DNA of 64,000 nt from Kuafuiihalomonas sp039024635 (GTDB taxonomy: Bacteria; Myxococcota; Kuafuiibacteriia; Kuafuiibacteriales; Kuafuiibacteriaceae). Below, in pieces: positions 34,764 to 45,713 of the stretch. Within the stretch, counting starts at the first letter, position 1. Every line of letters begins with the position of its first letter. The notes under the pieces were generated by a model that worked only from the letters and a program-made list of their open reading frames with translations, had not been told where the DNA came from and made no database searches. Location of the stretch: positions 62,001 to 126,000 of the forward strand of contig JBCCQA010000008.1 in NCBI GenBank assembly GCA_039024635.1, written 5' to 3'. The position numbers and the translations under genes are program-made.

Positions 34764-36815
34764 TCAGCCCACGCCGAAGGCCCAAAGCGAGCTCAGCACG
34801 CCGAGAATCAGCGACGCCAAGGCGGCGGCCGGCCGGAGTCGCTGTCCCACGCTCACTCGCGCAGTCGCCTGCCGTCGGTCGGGCCACACGGCGATGCCGA
34901 AGCCGAGCATCATGAAGGCGGTCCCTAGCCAGACATAGTTGACGAGCGGATTCACCTTCACCTGCAAAGCAACACTTTGCTCCTGGCCATCGAAGCCGCC
35001 GAGAACCAAATAGAGGTCCTCTTGGAGGCTGGACAGCTTGTCGACCTCCGTCGTCACCTGGTCCTCTGGCTTGCGATAGAACCACTTGGCCGGCGTCATC
35101 TTGGCCAGCACGTCGTCCCCGCCTCGCCTGAGGACGGTTATCTCGGCCGTGACCATGTTCTTCTGTCCGTCGTCGGCGAAGCGCAGCTTGTCGAAGCGGA
35201 GGGTGTAGCCCCGGATATCGTGGGTCTCGCCCGCGCTGAGCTGAACGTCTTGCTCGGCCTTGAAGGCGTTACCCGCGAAGCCTACGAACATCATGGCCAG
35301 ACCGAAGTGAACCACGTACCCGCCGTAGCGGCGCTTCGCGCGCTGCATCAGGGTCACGACAGCGAGTGCTGCAGACTCCTCGCTCTTTCGCATGCGGTGC
35401 TGCGCGCCTCGCCAGAACTCCTGGCCGATCGTAGCGAACACGAAGGCGCTCAGACTCAAGCTCGTGAGGGCCCAAGCGTCACGGAAGTTCAAGGCAAACA
35501 GGATGCCGCCGGTCACCAAACCGAGTGCACTCGGCATCGCGAACTGCTGGAGGATACTGCGCCCCGTCGACTTTCGCCACGACAGCAGGGGCCCCACGCC
35601 CGTTAGGAATAGCAGTACCAGACCGATCGGCACCATCCAGATGTTGTAGAAGGAAGGCCCGACGTTGACCGTCTGTCCGCTCACGAATTTGAAGAGCGAG
35701 GGAAAGAGGGTCGCGAAGGTCACGAAGAAGGCCGCCGCCAGCAGGATCCAGTTGTTGGCCAGGAAGGCGAACTCTCGGCTCAACACGGACTCGAGTTGAT
35801 TCCCTGGCCGAAGCTGGGGAAGTCTCCAAAGGAGCAGGCCGAAGGAAATCACCAGTGCGCCGCCGATGAACCACCCGAACCAGCTCCCGATGTTGGACTG
35901 GGCGAAGGCATGAACGGACTGCACGACGCCGGAGCGGGTCATCATCGTGCCCAACATGGTGAGGAGGAAGGTCAGAATGATCAGGAGCAGGTTCCAGGAC
36001 TTGTACATCTGGCGACGCTCCTGGACTTGGATGCTGTGAATGAAGGCGGTGCCGGTCAGCCATGGCATGAAGGCGGCGTTCTCCACCGGATCCCAAGCCC
36101 AGTAGCCGCCCCAGCCTAGTTCCTCGTAGGCCCAAAGGCCGCCCAAAATGAGCCCGACGGTGAGCAGGATCCATGCGACCAGGCACCAACGGCGCATGGC
36201 CCCGATCCACTCGTAGTCCAGGCGACCGTGGGCGAGGGCCCCGATGGCGAAGCAGTACGGGATCGTCCAGCCGATGTAGCCCAGGTAGAGCGTCGGCGGA
36301 TGGATGACCATGTACGGATTCTGAAGTAGCGGGTTGAGCCCGCGACCGTCGGTTGGTGCGGTGCCGAGGTAGGTCTCGAAAGGATTGGCGGCGAAGATCA
36401 TCGTCACCACGAAGAAGCCGCACACCACCATCAAGGCGCTGATCGTGTAGGGCAGGATGGCCCGGTTCCGCTGTCGGTTCTGGTGGACGGCCATCGCCGC
36501 CCACGAAGACAAGACCCAGACCCAGAACAGCAGCGATCCGTCCTGCCCGCCCCAAAAGGCCGTGATTTTGTAGAAGAGCGGCATCGAGCGATCGCTGTAG
36601 TGATGGACGTATTTGACCGCATAGTCCTCGGCCACGAAGAGCTGCATGAGCGCCATCGAGGCACAGGTCAGGATCCCAAATACGGCGTAGGTTCCGTAGC
36701 GCGCGCTCTCCACCCAACGCTCGGAACGATGGATGGCGCCGACCACCGAGGCGACGGCGGTGCCCGCGATCGATATGAGGGCGACATAAAGGAGCAGTTC
36801 ACCGAAGATGGCCAT
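34764..36815 (-). CDS. ccmF: Cytochrome c heme lyase subunit CcmF
   Basis: The 683-residue protein has about 15 membrane helices and the CcmF signatures: FWGGQDGSLLFWVWVLSSW (about 88-106) and the WWD-type motif GWGGYWAWDPVENAAFMPWL (about 233-252). A periplasmic domain lies near the C-terminus. CcmF moves heme from CcmE to the CXXCH thiols of the apocytochrome. ATG start 3 bases after the ccmE stop. Confidence 0.96.
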   Translation of the reverse strand: MAIFGELLLYVALISIAGTAVASVVGAIHRSERWVESARYGTYAVFGILTCASMALMQLFVAEDYAVKYVHHYSDRSMPLFYKITAFWGGQDGSLLFWVWVLSSWAAMAVHQNRQRNRAILPYTISALMVVCGFFVVTMIFAANPFETYLGTAPTDGRGLNPLLQNPYMVIHPPTLYLGYIGWTIPYCFAIGALAHGRLDYEWIGAMRRWCLVAWILLTVGLILGGLWAYEELGWGGYWAWDPVENAAFMPWLTGTAFIHSIQVQERRQMYKSWNLLLIILTFLLTMLGTMMTRSGVVQSVHAFAQSNIGSWFGWFIGGALVISFGLLLWRLPQLRPGNQLESVLSREFAFLANNWILLAAAFFVTFATLFPSLFKFVSGQTVNVGPSFYNIWMVPIGLVLLFLTGVGPLLSWRKSTGRSILQQFAMPSALGLVTGGILFALNFRDAWALTSLSLSAFVFATIGQEFWRGAQHRMRKSEESAALAVVTLMQRAKRRYGGYVVHFGLAMMFVGFAGNAFKAEQDVQLSAGETHDIRGYTLRFDKLRFADDGQKNMVTAEITVLRRGGDDVLAKMTPAKWFYRKPEDQVTTEVDKLSSLQEDLYLVLGGFDGQEQSVALQVKVNPLVNYVWLGTAFMMLGFGIAVWPDRRQATARVSVGQRLRPAAALASLILGVLSSLWAFGVG

Positions 36816-36818
36816 GGC

Positions 36819-37259
36819 TCAATAGGTCCCTGCGTTCTTCGCGTCGGCCTCGTACTTCGAGGGGCACTTGGCGACGAGTTCTTGCCCCTCGAAGGTGCCA
36901 TTGGCGGTGAGCCGTCCGGTGACGATGACCTCGGCGTCGTCTTCGAAGGTGTCGGGGACGATCCCGGAGAACATCACCGGCATGGTGTGGCCCACCATTT
37001 CGGGGCGCTTGGCCATCTCCGGGATAGGTCGCACCCGAAAGTGGTAGTCCAGGGTGCCCGGGCGCTGGGCGATGCTGCCCGGCACCACGTGGCCGCCGAT
37101 TCGGATCCGCCGATCCACGAAATCGGTAGGCTCGGCCAGGACCTCGTCGACCGGGTGAAAATAGGTCAGGGCGTCGGTCGCAAAGAGTGTGTCAGCGAGC
37201 AGGTATACGGCCGCACCCGCGATCACCAGGCCGCTCACGATGGCCTTCATTCCCGTCAT
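36819..37259 (-). CDS. ccmE: Heme chaperone CcmE, cysteine (CXXXY) type
   Basis: The 146-residue protein has an N-terminal membrane anchor (about 4-23) and the OB-fold of CcmE (RIRIGGHVVPGS; FSGIVPDTFEDDAEVIVTG). The heme-attachment site reads VAKCPSKYEAD, so Cys132 stands where the classic His would be and Tyr136 is kept (C-X3-Y). This is the variant known from archaea and Desulfovibrio Ccm systems that lack CcmG and CcmH. ATG at 37259 or 37250 are both possible. It is the first gene of the operon. Confidence 0.93.
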   Translation of the reverse strand: MTGMKAIVSGLVIAGAAVYLLADTLFATDALTYFHPVDEVLAEPTDFVDRRIRIGGHVVPGSIAQRPGTLDYHFRVRPIPEMAKRPEMVGHTMPVMFSGIVPDTFEDDAEVIVTGRLTANGTFEGQELVAKCPSKYEADAKNAGTY

Positions 37260-37347
37260 CGGGGCGAGATTCTGCCTTCGACCGTCGAGGGAGCCAAGAA
37301 GATTGGGCGCCCCGAACGGTTCCGAACGGGTTACATTCGTCCGTGTC

Positions 37348-37923
37348 GTGCGGTCACGGTTTCTCACATCCTGCGCCGCGCCCAGCCAGTTCCCGGAGCC
37401 CGGTCCGGTGGAGTTTGTCTTCATCGGTCGCTCCAACGTCGGCAAGAGCACCCTGCTCAACGGGCTCTGTGGAGCGAGGATCGCGAGGGTCTCCAACACG
37501 CCGGGCCGCACCCAGCTCGTCAATTTCTTCGAGCTGGACGATGGGGCCCGTCAGCTCCGTTTCGTCGACCTGCCAGGCTACGGTTACGCTCGGGCGCCCA
37601 GCGCCGTCCGGGACGGTTTCGAGCGGCTCGTAGATGGTTACTTGGGCGCGGGCCGGGCGCGAGCCGGTCTCGTCTTGCTGGACGCCCGACGCTCGCCCGA
37701 CGAGACCGATGGGGAAGCGATCGCCTACCTGATCGAACGAGGGGTCGAGCCGTGGTTGGTGGTGACGAAGATGGACAAACTCCCCAAGGCCAAGAAAAAG
37801 CCCGTCCTTCAGGGGCTGAAGGCGGCCTTGGGCGTGGAGACGCTCTGGCCGACGTCTTCACTCAAGCGAGAGGGCCTGGAAGAGCTCAGAGAAGCGCTCT
37901 TCTCATCGGCGCTTCCCGGATGA
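37348..37923 (+). CDS. ysxC: Ribosome-biogenesis GTPase YsxC/EngB
   Basis: The 191-residue GTPase helps assemble the 50S subunit. G1 is FIGRSNVGKSTLLNGL (about 25), G3 is VDLPGYGYA (about 70), G4 is VTKMDKL and G5 is TSSLKREG. The GTG at 37348 is the best family start; the upstream open frame overlaps ccmE antisense. An 88-base gap separates it from divergent ccmE. Confidence 0.94.
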   Translation: MRSRFLTSCAAPSQFPEPGPVEFVFIGRSNVGKSTLLNGLCGARIARVSNTPGRTQLVNFFELDDGARQLRFVDLPGYGYARAPSAVRDGFERLVDGYLGAGRARAGLVLLDARRSPDETDGEAIAYLIERGVEPWLVVTKMDKLPKAKKKPVLQGLKAALGVETLWPTSSLKREGLEELREALFSSALPG

Positions 37924-37930
37924 GGACCCT

Positions 37931-38134
37931 TCAGGCCGCGAGATCGGCGTGCTCGACGGCCAAGTCGGCGTAGTACTCAGCGAAGAGCTGTCGGGCCTGG
38001 CGGCGGGCCTTTTCCCGCTCTCGGTTGCGCTTGGGCCGAGGCCGATCCTGGAGGGTTTGACGCCGAACCGTAATGTGGTTGCTGATGGCGTCGAGCCAGT
38101 TGTCGATGAAGGGCTGAGCGTGCTTCGTCTGCAT
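37931..38134 (-). CDS. Small hypothetical protein, basic and helical
   Basis: The 67-residue protein begins with a possible helix (HAQPFIDNWLDAISNHITVR), then an Arg/Lys-rich segment, and ends in an amphipathic helix (ARQLFAEYYADLAVEHADLA). An AAGG site lies 4 bases before the ATG. It is convergent with ysxC by 7 bases. I do not recognise it. It could be chance coding, but its composition looks protein-like and the competing frame here is Ser/Pro-rich noise. Confidence 0.5.
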   Translation of the reverse strand: MQTKHAQPFIDNWLDAISNHITVRRQTLQDRPRPKRNREREKARRQARQLFAEYYADLAVEHADLAA

Positions 38135-38229
38135 GCCCTTAGTCTTTTCAGGACCCGTGCCAACTCTGAGCCTCCCATGGAGGCCTTTCTGAGCTCTTCA
38201 CCCAATTTTGGCGTGGTGAGCCACCCACA

Positions 38230-38249
38230 TTGTGGCGTGATCGCCACAA
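38230..38249. promoter_or_regulatory. Perfect 8-bp inverted repeat upstream of leucine dehydrogenase
   Basis: TTGTGGCG and CGCCACAA are separated by TGAT, about 75 bases before the leucine dehydrogenase ATG. The near-symmetric 20-base site has the size and position of a dimeric-regulator operator. The regulator cannot be named. Confidence 0.4.
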
Positions 38250-38323
38250 CTCTAGCGCGCCGCGTCAGACCCAGTCCGAATCGGTTGACCCAGCTCCCAG
38301 GAGCCTCCTAGCGTCCCACGGCC

Positions 38324-39436
38324 ATGGACGTCTTCGCAGAGCTGTCATCGAAGAACTACGAACAGCTGAACTTCTGCCAAGACGCAGATTCGGGCCTGAA
38401 GGCCATCATCGCGATCCATGACACGACCTTGGGTCCAGCCCTGGGCGGATGTCGGATGTGGCCCTATGGGTCAACGGAGGAGGCGGTCCGCGACGTTCTA
38501 CGCCTGGCTCGAGGGATGACCTTCAAGAGCGCGGCGGCGGGCCTCAACCTCGGGGGCGGAAAGGCCGTCATCATCGGAGACCCCAAGAAGGACCAGTCTG
38601 AGCGCCTGTTTCGAGCCTTCGGACGCTTCGTCGAGGGCTTGGGCGGCCGCTACATCACGGCCGAAGACTCGGGAACCGACGTCGCCGCGATGGAATGGGT
38701 CCGCATGGAGACCAACTGGGTGACCGGGATCAGCCGTGCCCTCGGTGGCTCAGGCGACCCATCTCCCGTAACGGCCCTAGGGACCTTCCACGGCATCCGA
38801 GCGGCGGCCAAGGTCCGGTGGGGCTCGGAAAGTCTTCGGGGCAAGCGTGTAGCCATGCAGGGCGTGGGCGCCGTGGGACGGCACTTGGTCAAACACCTGG
38901 TCGAGCACGGGGCCCGGGTCACCATCTGCGACATCTTCGAGGAGAACGTCGAGCGCGTCCGGGCTCAGCACTCGGTCGAGGTCGTCCATCCGGAAGCCAT
39001 CTTCGACGTGAAGGCCGATGTCTTCGCGCCCTGCGCCCTAGGCGGCGTCCTTAATGACGACACCATCGATCGGCTGACGGTGGACATCGTGGCTGGGCCC
39101 GCGAACAACATCCTGGACGACGAGGAGAAGCACGGCGCAGCCTTGGGCGCTCGGAACATCCTCTATGCTCCCGACTACGTCATCAATTCGGGCGGCCTCA
39201 TCAACGTGGCCAACGAACTAGAGGGCTATAACCAAGAGCGCGCGCTGAAGCAGGCGACCGGCATCTACGACATCATGCTCAAGGTCTTCGCCATCTCGAA
39301 AGAGCAGGGCATCCCGGTCTTTCGCGCCGCCGACGAGCTCGCTTTGCGGCGGATCGCCGACATCGGCCACGTGAAGAAGGTCTACACTCCCAGCAGCAAC
39401 GCCCGCCCCGAACGCCGCCTCCGCGGCATCTGCTAG
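38324..39436 (+). CDS. leuDH: Leucine (branched-chain amino acid) dehydrogenase
   Basis: The 370-residue protein belongs to the Glu/Leu/Phe/Val dehydrogenase family. Substrate-side residues are GPALGGCRMWPY (about 37-48), Lys68 in MTFKSAAAG and the catalytic Lys80 in LNLGGGKAVI. The NAD motif is MQGVGAVGRHLVKHL (about 180). It deaminates leucine, valine and isoleucine to the 2-oxo acids with NAD+. Length and Lys80 match Bacillus leucine dehydrogenase. A palindrome upstream suggests operator control. It converges on lon across a 258-base gap. Confidence 0.94.
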   Translation: MDVFAELSSKNYEQLNFCQDADSGLKAIIAIHDTTLGPALGGCRMWPYGSTEEAVRDVLRLARGMTFKSAAAGLNLGGGKAVIIGDPKKDQSERLFRAFGRFVEGLGGRYITAEDSGTDVAAMEWVRMETNWVTGISRALGGSGDPSPVTALGTFHGIRAAAKVRWGSESLRGKRVAMQGVGAVGRHLVKHLVEHGARVTICDIFEENVERVRAQHSVEVVHPEAIFDVKADVFAPCALGGVLNDDTIDRLTVDIVAGPANNILDDEEKHGAALGARNILYAPDYVINSGGLINVANELEGYNQERALKQATGIYDIMLKVFAISKEQGIPVFRAADELALRRIADIGHVKKVYTPSSNARPERRLRGIC

Positions 39437-39632
39437 AGCGCCAAGCCTTCCGACAGATCGGCTCAGGGGGCTGGCTGGCGGGGGTTTGGGCTCGGTGGTC
39501 GCTGTTCGCGTTGACGAGGACCCAAAAGGCACCTGGACGTTTGCTCATCGTTGCGCGCCGCGGATGGCGCAACATCGCCCTCCGGTTCAGGCGACACAAG
39601 AGGGCAGGCCGCGTAGAGGCCGAAGCAACGCG

Positions 39633-39653
39633 CCGTTGGGCGAAGCCTAACGG
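39633..39653. terminator. Hairpin between leucine dehydrogenase and lon
   Basis: A 9-bp stem (CCGTTGGGC / GCCTAACGG, one G-U pair) closes a 3-base GAA loop about 200 bases past the leucine dehydrogenase stop and 42 bases past the lon stop. No T-run follows on either strand. The rest of the 258-base gap shows nothing I can support. Confidence 0.4.
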
Positions 39654-39694
39654 AGCAGGGGTGGGCGCGGTTCACCGCGACCGGGACCCGAGAC

Positions 39695-42085
<2,391 letters not shown>

Positions 42086-42210
42086 GTTGTGCTCCTTCTA
42101 CAGGTCTAGACAGTCCAAGACCCGCCGTCCACCACAGGCGGTGGATTGTCTTTCGAAGCAGGTCCGTGGTGAGTCAGCGCCCAGATGGGCGGTGAGGGTG
42201 CGGGCAGGGC

Positions 42211-42351
42211 TCAGCGAGGAAGGACGTTGCCGAAGATCTCGGCCTCGGTACGAGTGGTGCCGTCCCGCTCCATCTTTCGCTTTCGCTCCTTGCCTTGGGC
42301 CCGGCTCTTGCCGAGGCGCTTCGTTTCCGTCTTTCGAGTGTTGGAAGCCAT
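42211..42351 (-). CDS. Small very basic protein (46 residues)
   Basis: The ATG at 42351 encodes a 46-residue protein rich in Lys and Arg (TRKTETKRLGKSRAQGKERK), ending in EAEIFGNVLPR. Small Lys/Arg proteins of this shape occur in Deltaproteobacteria but have no known function; nucleic-acid or ribosome binding is a guess from charge. The upstream extension to 42399 adds Arg/Pro residues and is less likely. It is 125 bases upstream of lon on the same strand and divergent from the zinc-ribbon gene. Confidence 0.5.
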   Translation of the reverse strand: MASNTRKTETKRLGKSRAQGKERKRKMERDGTTRTEAEIFGNVLPR

Positions 42352-42367
42352 GGCGAATCTCGAGCGG

Positions 42368-42459
42368 CGGGTAATACCCGGACGTCTGGGAGGGGTCAAG
42401 CATCGGGCGACCTCCGTCAGGTCTTTTCTTCAACCCGCGAGAGCGGGACATTCGTCCCG
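42368..42459 (+). promoter_or_regulatory. Hairpin-rich leader of the small zinc-ribbon gene
   Basis: Four short perfect hairpins follow one another: CGGGT-AAT-ACCCG (42368-42380); GACCT-CCGTC-AGGTC followed by TTTTCTT (42409-42430), which looks like an intrinsic terminator; CCCGC-GAGA-GCGGG with a GNRA loop (42434-42447); and CGGGAC-ATTC-GTCCCG (42444-42459), whose last base is the G of the GTG start. The third and fourth share bases 42444-42447 and exclude each other. This is the layout of an attenuator or translational switch, but GC-rich DNA makes short stems common. Confidence 0.35.
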
Positions 42460-42641
42460 TGGGCAAGCGAGACTCGAAGGGCCAGAAGTGGACCGAGTTC
42501 GAATGCCCAGAATGTTCGGCGGACAATCCCTGGGGCGATGGATTCACGGTGGGAGACGAGCTCTTCTGTAGCTGGTGCGGCGGTCGCTTTCGCGTCCGAA
42601 GGGGCAAGGGTGAAGACGACTTTCGGCTCGTCATGGACTGA
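42459..42641 (+). CDS. Small zinc-ribbon protein
   Basis: The 60-residue protein has two Cys pairs (FECPECSADN at about 15-18 and LFCSWCGGRF at about 37-40) as in a zinc ribbon, with charged ends. The sequence looks well conserved in style and I believe relatives exist in myxobacteria, without a known function. The start is a GTG within a hairpin and no classic ribosome-binding site is seen, unless the leader structure exposes one. It overlaps the convergent receiver gene by 11 bases. Confidence 0.65.
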   Translation: MGKRDSKGQKWTEFECPECSADNPWGDGFTVGDELFCSWCGGRFRVRRGKGEDDFRLVMD

Positions 42642-43623
42642 AGACCCCCGCCCAGCTGGCGATCGGTTGACTACGGAGACGGGCTAGGAGTTCGGGGTCG
42701 TACTGAGCGCCAGCGCCCAGCTCCAAGTGAGCGAGCCAGCTCTCCACCGGAAGGTTCGAAGCCTCGGCCAGCCGAACCAGCCCTCTTGCGATGTGCAGCA
42801 CTCGAGCCTCCAGACGGATGGCTCGTCCTTGAAGGCCCTTCGGGTGGCCAAGCCCATCGAAGCGCTCAGGGTACTGCGTTACGACCTCGGCCACGTCCTC
42901 CAGACCCGGCACCCCCGAGAGCAAACGAGCACTTCCACCACGGAGGGCAGATTCCAGACTGATGGTGTCCTCGTGGTCCTCGGGCGCGGCCAGCATCTGA
43001 CCGAGCTCCAAGCTCAGGCCCGCCAGCTCCGAGATGTCTCGCTGGCGCTCCGGCAGGTCTAGGGCCTCGGCGAGGCCCCGGGCCAGGAGGCCTATGCGCA
43101 GACTCTCACCTGGGCGGCCGGCCTTCCCGTCCCCCGCTTCTGCGAGGCGGAGCAGGAGAGGTCGGAAGAGGTCCAAACTCCGGGCCGCAAAGCGTCCTCC
43201 CGGTCGTTCACGGGTGGTCAGCAGACCCAAATAGGCCCGTTCCAAGCTGCGGCGAAGGGTCTCCCGAAGGACCGAGCCGCTCCACGGCTTGCCCAGGACC
43301 CGATGAACGCGGGCTCGATTGACCGCGTCGACCGCGTCTTCGACACCTATGTTGCCAGACACGAGGACTCGACTGACCCATGGGAAGCAGCAGGCCGAAT
43401 GGGCCAGCAAGTCGAGACCGGTTCCTTCCTCCAGGTGTAGGTCCACAAGCAGGACCCCGAAGGCCTCGGGGTCGGCTTCAAGGACCTCAAGACCCTCTTC
43501 GGCCGTCGCGACCGCCATACAGTCCATCCCCCAACGACCGACCTGCCGAAGGACCACGTCCCGCAGCTTGTCCTCGTCGTCGACGAAGAGGATCCGCTCG
43601 GCGGCGCGGACGTCCACTCCCAC
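42631..43623 (-). CDS. Response regulator with degenerate HD-GYP domain
   Basis: The 330-residue protein has an intact receiver domain: acidic pair in LFVDDEDKL, phospho-acceptor Asp in LLVDLHLEEGTG (about 59), Ser in VLVSGN, Lys in VLGKPW (about 112). The C-terminal part follows HD-GYP (ERFDGLGHPKGLQGRAIRLEARVL, split pattern about 256-279) but GYP reads GHP and the catalytic His-Asp of the first helix is absent. It likely works by protein binding rather than c-di-GMP hydrolysis. It is the last gene of the partner-switching operon (57 bases after the SpoIIE gene). Confidence 0.8.
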   Translation of the reverse strand: MGVDVRAAERILFVDDEDKLRDVVLRQVGRWGMDCMAVATAEEGLEVLEADPEAFGVLLVDLHLEEGTGLDLLAHSACCFPWVSRVLVSGNIGVEDAVDAVNRARVHRVLGKPWSGSVLRETLRRSLERAYLGLLTTRERPGGRFAARSLDLFRPLLLRLAEAGDGKAGRPGESLRIGLLARGLAEALDLPERQRDISELAGLSLELGQMLAAPEDHEDTISLESALRGGSARLLSGVPGLEDVAEVVTQYPERFDGLGHPKGLQGRAIRLEARVLHIARGLVRLAEASNLPVESWLAHLELGAGAQYDPELLARLRSQPIASWAGVFSP

Positions 43624-43680
43624 TGGGATTCCATCGGCCAGTGGCGAGCGGGGTTGAGAGCCAGGTCCCGTAGCCGGGCG

Positions 43681-45378
43681 TCAATCGAGGGCTTGAACGT
43701 CTTCGTGGGTCTCGTCTTCCGGGTGATCCAATCCAGCACACACGATCGTCGTGTCGTCGAACTGGGGCGCCGCACCGACGTGGACTGAGCAGGCTTCGAT
43801 GGCTCGCTCCAGAACGGCATCGGCGTGGGAAGACCCTTCCCCCAAGCAGGCCAGGAGTCGCTCCTGACCGAACATCTCTTTCTCGGGGCTCATCGCCTCG
43901 ATCAGGCCGTCCGTATAGATGAGAACGGTGTCTCCCGCCGAAAGCTCGACCAGGCCCGAGTCGTAGGTCGCGTCGGGCATGACGCCGAGCGGAAGGCCGG
44001 CCTCCGTCGTGCAGTCCAAGGCGCGCACCTCCCCCTCATTCCGTCTACGAAGGATTGGGGGCATGTGGCCAGCGCTGCTCCACTCCAGGACCCTCCGCGG
44101 CCCGTCCAAGACGCCGTAGACCAGCGTGACGAAGATGTCGTCTTGGCCACCTTCGACCACTGCCTGGTTCAAGCGAGCGAGCACCCGTTTGGGCTCGCGT
44201 TCTGCGAGCGCGTAGTAGCGAAGGTCCCGCGTCAGCCTCGCCATGTAGAGCGCAGCTCCGACACCTTTGCCGGAAACATCCCCGACCACGATGCCGAGCC
44301 GGTCCTCGTCGAGTTTGACGAAGTCGTAGAAATCGCCGCCCACTTCGTACGCCGGATCGTAGCGGGCGCAGAAGGTAAATCGCTCCATCTTCGGCAGCTT
44401 CCGGGGCAGGAAGCTCTGCTGGATGCGTTCGGCTAGATGGAGGTCTCGCTCCAATCGCTGCCTCTTCAAGAGCTCGGAGTGCAGACGGGCGTTGCCGAGG
44501 GCCACCGCAGCTTGCCGCGAGATACCGGAGAGGAGCTCCAGGTCAGCAGACTGAAAGGCCGCGATGCCCGGGCTGTCGAGGTACACGATGCCCACCGCCT
44601 CGCTTCGATAGACCAGCGGCGCGGCGAGCATGGCGCGAATACCACTCTGAGCCACCGACTGACCCTTCTTGAAGCGAGAGTCCTCCGAGGCATCGTGAGT
44701 GAGAACGGCCTGCTGCTTCTGCAAGACCTGTTGGAGAATGGTCCGAGAGACGACCAACTCCTCGACGTCTCCTGTGCGTCGACGTTTCACGGCCTTGGGA
44801 ATCAGTCGATCCCCGCTTTCGTTGCGGAGCATGATGAAGCCTCGGTCCGCGCGAGGAAAGACCTCGAATAGTCGATTGAGGATCTCGGTCAGGAGCTCAT
44901 CGACGTCCAGGACAGACGAAATAGCCTCGGAAACCGCGTAGACGGTCTGAAGTCGACTGGCGAGGCGCGCCACGTCCTTGGGGCTCGACGCTTCGGGTTT
45001 GGCAAGTAGGCTGGTCCGCGCGTCCACCGTGGTGACGATGCGAGGGGCGCTTTCCTTGGGACCCGCCATCGTCACCGAGTCCGAACGTCGATCGAGCTGT
45101 TCAAAACGAAAGCGGGCGTTGCTGACGCGGATGACGTCGCTGTGACTGAGGAAACGACGCGTAACGGCCTCTTCGTTGACGTAGGTGCCGTTCCCCGAGC
45201 CCAGGTCCTCGATCATGTAGCGGCCGTCGACCTTGGAGATGCGTGCGTGGCGTCGGGACACGGTCAGATCTCGGATGTGGACCTGACAATCCATCGCTCG
45301 ACCCAGAACGCAGACGTCCTTGAGCTCGTAGGTCCGGCCAGGACTCCCCCCGTCGGTTTCGCGAAGACGACCCATCAT
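43681..45378 (-). CDS. FHA-GAF-SpoIIE serine phosphatase (PP2C-type)
   Basis: The 565-residue protein has an FHA phosphothreonine-binding domain (about 20-95; LGRAMDCQVHI, SRRHARI, GSGNGTYVN), a GAF sensor domain (about 150-295) and a SpoIIE/RsbU phosphatase domain (about 330-545; VGGDFYDF, IVVGDVSGKGVGAALYM, YTDGLIEA). It would dephosphorylate the STAS protein encoded next to it when the GAF ligand or an FHA partner signals. Start overlaps the STAS gene stop as ATGA. Confidence 0.93.
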   Translation of the reverse strand: MMGRLRETDGGSPGRTYELKDVCVLGRAMDCQVHIRDLTVSRRHARISKVDGRYMIEDLGSGNGTYVNEEAVTRRFLSHSDVIRVSNARFRFEQLDRRSDSVTMAGPKESAPRIVTTVDARTSLLAKPEASSPKDVARLASRLQTVYAVSEAISSVLDVDELLTEILNRLFEVFPRADRGFIMLRNESGDRLIPKAVKRRRTGDVEELVVSRTILQQVLQKQQAVLTHDASEDSRFKKGQSVAQSGIRAMLAAPLVYRSEAVGIVYLDSPGIAAFQSADLELLSGISRQAAVALGNARLHSELLKRQRLERDLHLAERIQQSFLPRKLPKMERFTFCARYDPAYEVGGDFYDFVKLDEDRLGIVVGDVSGKGVGAALYMARLTRDLRYYALAEREPKRVLARLNQAVVEGGQDDIFVTLVYGVLDGPRRVLEWSSAGHMPPILRRRNEGEVRALDCTTEAGLPLGVMPDATYDSGLVELSAGDTVLIYTDGLIEAMSPEKEMFGQERLLACLGEGSSHADAVLERAIEACSVHVGAAPQFDDTTIVCAGLDHPEDETHEDVQALD

Positions 45379-45713
45379 GGCGCGTCGTCCTCGCCGGAAC
45401 CGGAGTCGATGACGAAGGCTCGGTCCAGCCGAAGAAGCCGGAAGATCTCCAGCGGTTGGCCTCGAAGATTCCGCACCAGGAAGCCCTGCCGGTGAGCCCG
45501 CGTCTTCTTGAAGGCGGCTACGACGGCGCCCACACCCGAGCTATCGATGAACTCCAGGCGACTCATGTCCAAGACCAGCTGCCGAATCGAACCTCCGAGC
45601 CGGCCCTCGACCTCTTTTTGGAGCTCGGCCACCGTCAGCCCGTCCAGGCTCCCCTGGAGCGCGAGCACGCAGGTCTCGCCTCCGTCCGTCAGCTCAGCCG
45701 TCAGCACGACCAC
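45375..45713 (-). CDS. STAS-domain anti-sigma factor antagonist
   Basis: The 112-residue protein is a single STAS domain. The phosphorylatable Ser is in FIDSSGVGAVVAAF (about 58-60), as in SpoIIAA/RsbV. It should switch between the neighbouring kinase and its partner depending on phosphorylation. It overlaps the HATPase gene end by 20 bases and the phosphatase start by 4, so it is coupled to both. Confidence 0.92.
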   Translation of the reverse strand: MVVLTAELTDGGETCVLALQGSLDGLTVAELQKEVEGRLGGSIRQLVLDMSRLEFIDSSGVGAVVAAFKKTRAHRQGFLVRNLRGQPLEIFRLLRLDRAFVIDSGSGEDDAP

